From positions 62,001 to 126,000 of the forward strand of contig NGBS01000305.1 of assembly GCA_002245135.1 (NCBI GenBank): DNA of 64,000 bases. The letters run 5' to 3'. This stretch comes from Proteromonas lacertae (taxonomy: Eukaryota; Sar; Bigyra; Opalinata; Proteromonadidae). Shown here one piece after another: positions 57,578 through 64,000 of this stretch. The stretch's first letter is position 1. Each line of letters starts with the position of its first letter. The notes beneath the pieces are model-generated. The model was not told where the DNA came from. It did no database searches and was given only the letters and a program-made list of their open reading frames with translations. The position numbers were made by a program, and so were the translations under genes.

Positions 57578-60500
57578 CTATTTTATATTAGAAAAATCAT
57601 TTGATAGTTCTATCTTTTCATCTTCTGATATTCCATCCAATTTGATTATTTCAATTGTTAAGAATGTTTCTAAAAATGATTTCAATTCTGATTTGTCTAT
57701 ATTTTCTTTCACTGTTATTGATAATTCTTGTAGACTATAAAACACTTCTTTGCTTTCTTTCATTAATCTTAATTCACTTTCATTTAATTCATTTCCTAGT
57801 AAATCAATCTTTTTTAATGGTTGATGATTTTTTAATCCTTCTATTAACATCTTTAATCCTCTTTCACTCATTCCAATATCTATTCAAATAAAATGATTAT
57901 AAGTGTAAAATACTTGAAAGATCTATTGATAAAGGATAATAATCAACAAATTTATCTAAGTCTTTACATATTATCTCTATTCCCTCATCTCCTATTGGAT
58001 TGTTATGTAATGATATATATTTCACATCGTCTAGTAAATATTCCATTAATTCTTTAAATCCTTTACAAGTGATTTTATTATTGGATAGATCAGGTTTTCT
58101 ATAATCAATCTGTTTAACATATGAAATGTGAGAATCAATTAAATTCAAATCTATCACAATGTAAATTAGTATTAAATACTAGAAAAATCATATTTTTTAT
58201 CATCAAAATAATAACTTCTTTTCTTTTTAATACAATAATTCAAATAATATTCCAATTCTTTATTTGTCCATGATGAATTCTTCATTTCGATAAATGAATA
58301 TTCTTCTTTTTCTAATGATTTTGAACAAATTGATTTTAATCCATTCAATCTAATATTATTTCCATTTAACACTATTCTGTAACATCCTTCAATTATATTT
58401 GTTAATAATATTACACTTTCATCATCTATTGAGATATTGCTCAAATTCATTACATTATTATATATTAGAATACTTAAATTGTTCAACAACAATCTAAATC
58501 CATTATTACCAATTGGATTGTCTATCATATAAAAATATAAATAAAATATACTATGGATGAATAACTCTTCTGTTCTATCATATTCATTAAGATAATTCAT
58601 CAGGTATTTTATTCCAATTGAATCAATATTATTATTGCTTACATCTACTACTATCATATATGGATTATCTGTATATTCATTGAAATAATAAAAGTCTTCT
58701 TTTATCCAACCACTTAAACTATCAACTAAATACTTTAATCCAGTCGAAGACAATCCCATTTCTATTTACTGATAAAGAGAAATAATCATACTTGAACAAT
58801 TCATTAGATTAGGATAATATTTCTCATCATGATATAATAACAGTTTCAAATGTGGAGATAATATTTGCATTCCTTCATCTCCTATTTCATTTCCATATAA
58901 ATGAAGTATTTCAAGATTTGATAATGATGATAAATTATCAATTAATAGTTTTAAACTTTTATAAGTAAGTTTATTATCTATGAAATATAAAACATGAAGA
59001 TATACTACTCAAATCTAATTCTTCTATTTTTCCAAATATGTTTAACCTTGATGAAACGAATGATTTGAGAATATAATCGTCTATCTCTAAATCACTCAAA
59101 TATAATTCACAACAGATATTTTCCAACAATACTGGTATGGTTTTATCAATCATTAATTCTTTGTTTCCACTTATCTCCAATTCTATTCTAGAAATAGGAA
59201 ACTTGGAGAATAAGGTTTTTAATCCATTGGAATGAATATTGTTATTACACCCAATAGATATTTTCTTAATATTTGGATATTTGTATAACTCTTTTGATAA
59301 TAATATCATAGATTCATCATTTAAGCTCATTTCACAAAGATCCAATACATTCTTATCATTGATTAACAAATGTAAATATGGAAGTAATAATTTGAATGCT
59401 TTTGGACCAATTGGATTATCTATTTTCAAATAACATTAAAATAATACAATGAAGATGTATATATTTCAATTTCATTAATGGAATTGATTGAATAAATGAT
59501 TCAACAAAAGTAGAAATAAGGTGACAAAATGATAAATCTAGTTCTTGCATATTAGATAATTGACTAAAACATGATGCAAATTGTGGCTGCAATCTGATTG
59601 GTACATTAAATCTATCAATATCTAATTTATTAAAAAGGATTATAATTATACCAAATCTGAGTTTTGTTAGATTAATTAATTTTAATATTCTGAAGAAATA
59701 ATTCATTCCTTCTTCACACATACAAATACATTCAGAAATAATTTCTAATATTTCTTTATCAAAACCTGTTTTTATTGTAAATATTATCTCATCTAAATAA
59801 CACTCTTTTCCTATTTTACATAAGTGATGTATTTGAAATTTCAGTTTATCTTTTATTAGTTTATCTTTATTGTGTAATTTCATCATCAATAATATTGATA
59901 ACATTCTTTCATTTGGTTTATTATTGTATGAATGTATCAAAATATCTCTAATTTCTTTACATTTATCACTATGAAGGTAATACTTCATTGGATAGACTAT
60001 TGGCAATATAACAATTAAACAATCATTATTGAATAAAAGTTCCTTTCTTTCATCGCATATCTTTAAATTATCTTCATTATCTTTCACTATTTCACTCATT
60101 TTTACCATTTCTTTTCTCAACTCTTTCATATTCAATCTATCTTCACTCTTCACTTTCAACATTCTTTTTATCATCTCTTTCATCAATTCATCACATTCTA
60201 CATCTAAACTGTATTTACATTTCATGATATTGCTCATAGTTTTAATCATATTATCATCTTCATTAAATGGTAATTTCTTGTTTATTATCTCATATAATAT
60301 ACAACCAATTGACCAAAATCACACTTTTCTCATTGCATTCATATCCATTCAATTCTTCAGGGCTTTTGAAGCAGATATCATATATTCTCATTTCATCTTC
60401 TTTTCTCAATTCACTTAAGAATAAATCACATAGTTTTATATCACCACTTTCTTCATATATGATGTTTGAACTCTTCAAATTGTTTATCACTAATCATATT

Positions 60501-60918
60501 CACTCAATATCATCAGTACATCACATATTCCACGCAATATTCCGCAAATAGCATCATTTGACAAGGATTTACTCTTAATAACTTCCTCTAAATCTGAAAC
60601 ATAATATTCTCTTTCCAATATTATATATTCACAATAATCATCCAACTGAAATGCTTTAGAAAGATAGACAAGCGGTATAGCACAATTTATCAACAACGAG
60701 TTATTCTCATGGAATTTTAATATTTTCTTTTCTTTTACACCATTTATGTTAATGATTTTTATGATTGTTACATTACTTTTATGTTGTACAACTAAATCTA
60801 TTTCACTTTTATTCTTTTCTAGTCTTTCTTTTATCTAGATAAATTAAACAGCTAAAAATACTTTATCAACAGAAGGTATTATTAAACATATAACATCATC
60901 TATAACGCAATTCAGCAT
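57578..60918 (-). CDS. Second pseudokinase-LRR protein, tail to tail with the first
   Basis: The ATG at 60918 is followed by a 27 nt intron (GTATTTT...TCTAG). The kinase-like domain is strongly diverged: the catalytic loop reads INNLKSSN in place of HRDLKxxN, and the DFG position reads CDL. Helix F (WSIGCILYE) and a PEE segment remain. Frame changes near 60488 and 60316 each look like one T lost from a T run. A helical linker (about 60250-59600) precedes LRRs of the same type as its neighbour, again with introns just before the repeat Asn, ending at 57578. Only 48 bp separate the two stop codons. Probably a diverged paralogue. Confidence 0.75.
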
Positions 60919-61072
60919 TTTTATTTTAATATGAAAATATATTCGTTTCAGAATTTCTTTTATTTCTTGAATCTGATGATTTAGTTGATGACACTATCAT
61001 ATTATGAGTGAATATCTTTCAAAATAACAACTTACAAAATTCCTATATATTTATATATTATGTAATAATTAT

Positions 61073-61370
61073 CTACATTCTATTTCTTCTTAAACAAACC
61101 TTTAAGAAAGATTTCTTTTCTGATGGTCCAACTTGTAATACAGGTGGTGGAGGTGGTATATTTGGTGGTAAACTAGATGGTGGATTATTATTATCAGAAT
61201 GAAGAGAATTATTATTAGTAGGAGGTAGAGGAGGAAATGCATCTTCATTTATTTCATTGTTTTTATTATCAATTTTCTCTTTTTCACTTACACTATCTTT
61301 TGATTTAATTGCTGCTTCAGATTTCAATGTATGTCTTCCTCTTGTAGAAGATGTGATTTTTGGTGTTGGA

Positions 61371-61403
<33 letters not shown>

Positions 61404-63893
61404 TCTTTAGAGAAAAGAGATTTAAACTTGTTAAAAGTCATCTTTGAATTTAGATCTTTTACATGTCTTCTACTAACTTCTTTTGTTGTTTTACCAATAT
61501 TAGAAGGAGATAGAATCATATGACTATGTGAATCGCCAATCATTAAATCATTTGCAAATGCTAATCAAAATATAAATATAATAAAAATGATTAATATATA
61601 TATATATATATTATATACTTCCTGAAACTTGCCTTGGTCTTCTTATAGAAACAAATTCATTTTCAACAAACTTGCTTGAAGTAATACATTGGAATAACTT
61701 GTAATTAAATCTTGGAAATACACCAGTTGGTCTTGAAATATCTTCTGTTGAATAGATATTCTCAATATCTTTAATCTTTATATCTTCCACTTTAAATTCA
61801 TTCAAATTCCAAAATCTACGAGATAGACTTTGTTGATATCTCTTCTTTACACTTTCATCACAATTAATTTCAATAATATGTTGAATTATAGCTAAATAAG
61901 GATCAGGAGGATCATTCAAATGGTCAGAAATAAAACAAGAAAACATTTGAGTTTCACAAAATACTTTCATAAAACTCTTTGCGCTATGTGACAATGAACT
62001 TAAATATGCTTTTGTATCAAATGGTAAAGCAGAATCATCCACTTCTGGAAGTATAAACTTTCGGTAATTTCCTAATAAATTAGCTATAAAATCAACACAT
62101 GTAAATCTCATTTCTTCTACCCAATTATTACCTTCTATATTTTCACTAAATTTCTTTGAATCTTCTTTAACGATAGAATTCTTTCTTTTTAATATTGGAT
62201 TTTCTTCTAATGGACTATCCATTGATAATTTGGAGAATATTTTCTTTGGTTTTATTCCATATTGAAATCGAATAATCAATGGTCTTGGTAAGGTTTTTAT
62301 ATCTGTCAATATCTCTGAAAGTGGTTTTTCAATAACACTTTTATCTATATATATATAAATAATATAATATTTAAAATACTATTTAATCCAATTACAATAC
62401 TTCCAACTCTTATACAACCACACTTCTCACCTTGACTCATTTGACCTTCATCCACTCTTCTAAATCCTTTCACAACTAATAAGTTCTTTTCTTCAGTATC
62501 TCCTTCATCTAATATTCCCATATCATTGGTTAATTCTGTTCCTAATGGACCTGGACCAAAGGTTACATCATATACTAAATATTTACCATCTTCTGATTCA
62601 TGTACTATTTTTACAGCTGGTTTTGGAACAATTGATTTTAATGAATTAAGTAATTTCTTGGATAATGATGATGGAAAGTCTGGTTGTTTTTTCATTAATT
62701 CTTTTGGGATATTTACTTCATCCATATCTAAATGAACTAAAATAACTCTATCGTCGATTTCTTTGGTATAATCTAATGCTTGTGTTGAAATACCCATCAC
62801 ATATGGAGTTGGAGACTATAAATAAAAATTATAATAAATACATCTAAACATTCAGTTAAATCTAATGGCAATAATGGAACATACGATAAAACCCATTGAA
62901 ATGGAAATAACAATGATATTAAAGCTTCAGTACACATTGTCAATTTATCAACATGATTACTATAAAATAATATCTTTTGTTGAAGTAATAGAAATCTGAA
63001 TATTTGAACAATATGTTCTGAACTTAAACATCGACATAATATAGTAAACAATCATCATCCATTAGTGGAAATGTAGATGTTGGTGGATAAATAAACTCTA
63101 ATGTACGAGGTCCAAATGGAAACTATTTCATAATAAATAATTAAATAAAAATACTTTTACTAAACATCCTGGTGATATTGGTGGTGTTCCATTGATTAAA
63201 TTGGCTATATTACATTCAATAGGGAAATCTATTGGTTGATTGGATTCTAATACTTTCAATAACTCAGGATCAACTCTTACAGAAGCTATTTAAATATGAA
63301 TATAATTTATTAATACCTCTTCTAAGATTAGAAAAAAACATTGTCACTTCACTACTTCTATCTTCTGTTAATGCTTCATCTGAATTTCCTTCTATACATT
63401 TACGATATACTTCTCTTAAGAAATGAGAAAAGAAGGAGAAAAAGGGGAAATGACTTAATATACAGAATGATTTTGGAACATATAATTGTTTGTCTTTTTC
63501 TTCTTCTTCTATCTTTCCGTATGTTTCATAATATTGAAGTGCAACACCATAACTACGTAACCCTTCTCTATAATAATAAAATTATTAGTTTATTATCTAT
63601 TATACCCTCCTGTTAGTGAGAATGAAAAGATGTTTGGCGATCTTTGTTCTAATGTCATTGGGGCAATTTGCATTCCAAGTGGAACACAAAACTAAAAATT
63701 ATTTTTGATTTTATACCATAGCTATAGAAACTGGCATTTCAGTATCATCCCAGTCTTTTTCAGGATATCTATCGACTATAACTGGCTCAACATTTTCAGG
63801 TGTTACATCAGGATCTAGCGAATGAACCAAAAAGAAAATACTGTCAGGATTGACTCCAACAACCATGAAATAATCGACCAACCTTCGAGACAT
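61073..63893 (-). CDS. DENN-domain protein with PDZ-like insert
   Basis: The ATG at 63893 starts a uDENN (MSRRLVDYFMVVG...). Short introns join the central DENN (RSYGVALQYYE, the CILSHFPFF segment, the FPFQWVLSYVPLLP segment), then a roughly 90 residue PDZ-like module (PGPLGTEL...LVVKGF...GCIRVGSIVIGLNSI...RPLIIRFQ), and a dDENN (FIANLLGNYRKF...ETQMFSCFI). The tail has a poly-Ser tract (a TCA repeat at 61373-61401) and a Pro-rich stretch, ending in TAG at 61073. DENN proteins are usually Rab GDP/GTP exchange factors in membrane traffic. PDZ-like insertions occur in some protist DENN proteins, but this is from memory. The intron junctions I checked keep the frame. Confidence 0.88.
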
Positions 63894-64000
63894 GTTTTTA
63901 AAACTATAATTTTATTTAAATGTTTTTCTGTGAATAGAAATCCTAAAAAACAACAAAGTGTATCAAAAATTAATCCGTTAATATCATTCAAAATAGATTA
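63894..64000. other. Upstream region of the DENN gene
   Basis: AT-rich, no frame or motif recognised. It is presumably the promoter of the minus-strand DENN gene and is cut by the window edge. Confidence 0.4.

Noticed and set aside
1-64000. tRNA, rRNA or other structured RNA genes
   Set aside because: I saw no cloverleaf-compatible or conserved rRNA sequence by eye; a covariance-model scan would be needed to exclude them.
1-64000. Assignment to Entamoeba, Trichomonas, a ciliate or another named group
   Set aside because: Intron form, mitochondrial genes and transposon content do not clearly match one of them from sequence reading alone.

Overview
The window is strongly AT-rich nuclear DNA of a unicellular eukaryote that I cannot name. 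Genes carry tiny spliceosomal introns (about 20-55 nt) that nearly always open with GTAT and close with TAG. Proteins are rich in Asn, Lys and poly-Gln. A likely SDHAF3 (complex II assembly factor) and a hydrolase with a mitochondrial-type leader suggest respiring mitochondria. Host genes with recognisable 3' ends stop at TAA or TAG, so the host code looks standard.

Region 1 (1 to about 18950) is accessory. At the left edge lies a tightly packed, mostly plus-strand set of virus-like genes (1-7479): acidic low-complexity proteins, an Arg-rich core-like protein, a Gly/Pro-rich protein and coiled-coil proteins. Most are interrupted by frame changes or in-frame stops. Then come a decayed hAT transposon (7596-8680), small minus-strand genes (a membrane protein and a Cys-pair zinc protein), a palindromic MITE (9701-10326), an intron-containing minus-strand gene split by a second hAT (10865-13446) that itself carries a MITE (12202-12840), and a large Crinkler/RHS-like double P-loop ATPase gene (14494-18337) flanked by direct repeats.

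Region 2 (19015-35414) is ordinary host sequence on both strands: HAD hydrolase, RAB5IF-like membrane protein, SIN3 corepressor, SDHAF3, two unrecognised genes, a calpain, a degraded hAT piece, an RNFT-like RING membrane ligase with an extra RanBP2 finger, ribosomal protein eL29, an ABHD11-like hydrolase, a UBE2K-like E2, an unrecognised protein and an LRR-type gene.

Region 3 (35566-47770) is mobile: nested palindromic MITEs, then a 10.8 kb element with 103 bp terminal inverted repeats. It holds a D,D35E retroviral-type integrase gene with an intron, a decayed coiled-coil gene, a small unknown gene and about 22 apparently identical 256 bp tandem repeats. Each repeat carries inverted copies of a motif also present in the element's own ends. 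This element is the most interesting object here.

Region 4 (48347-63893) is host again: a long Tudor/Agenet-like repeat protein, two tail-to-tail pseudokinase-LRR genes with introns placed repeatedly at the same point of the LRR, and a DENN protein containing a PDZ-like insert.

One-base frame changes, several in T/A runs, also hit the housekeeping E2 gene and the pseudokinase genes. Some are therefore probably sequence errors. In-frame stops in the accessory genes mostly look one C-to-T change away from CAA, CAG or CGA and look more like decay.
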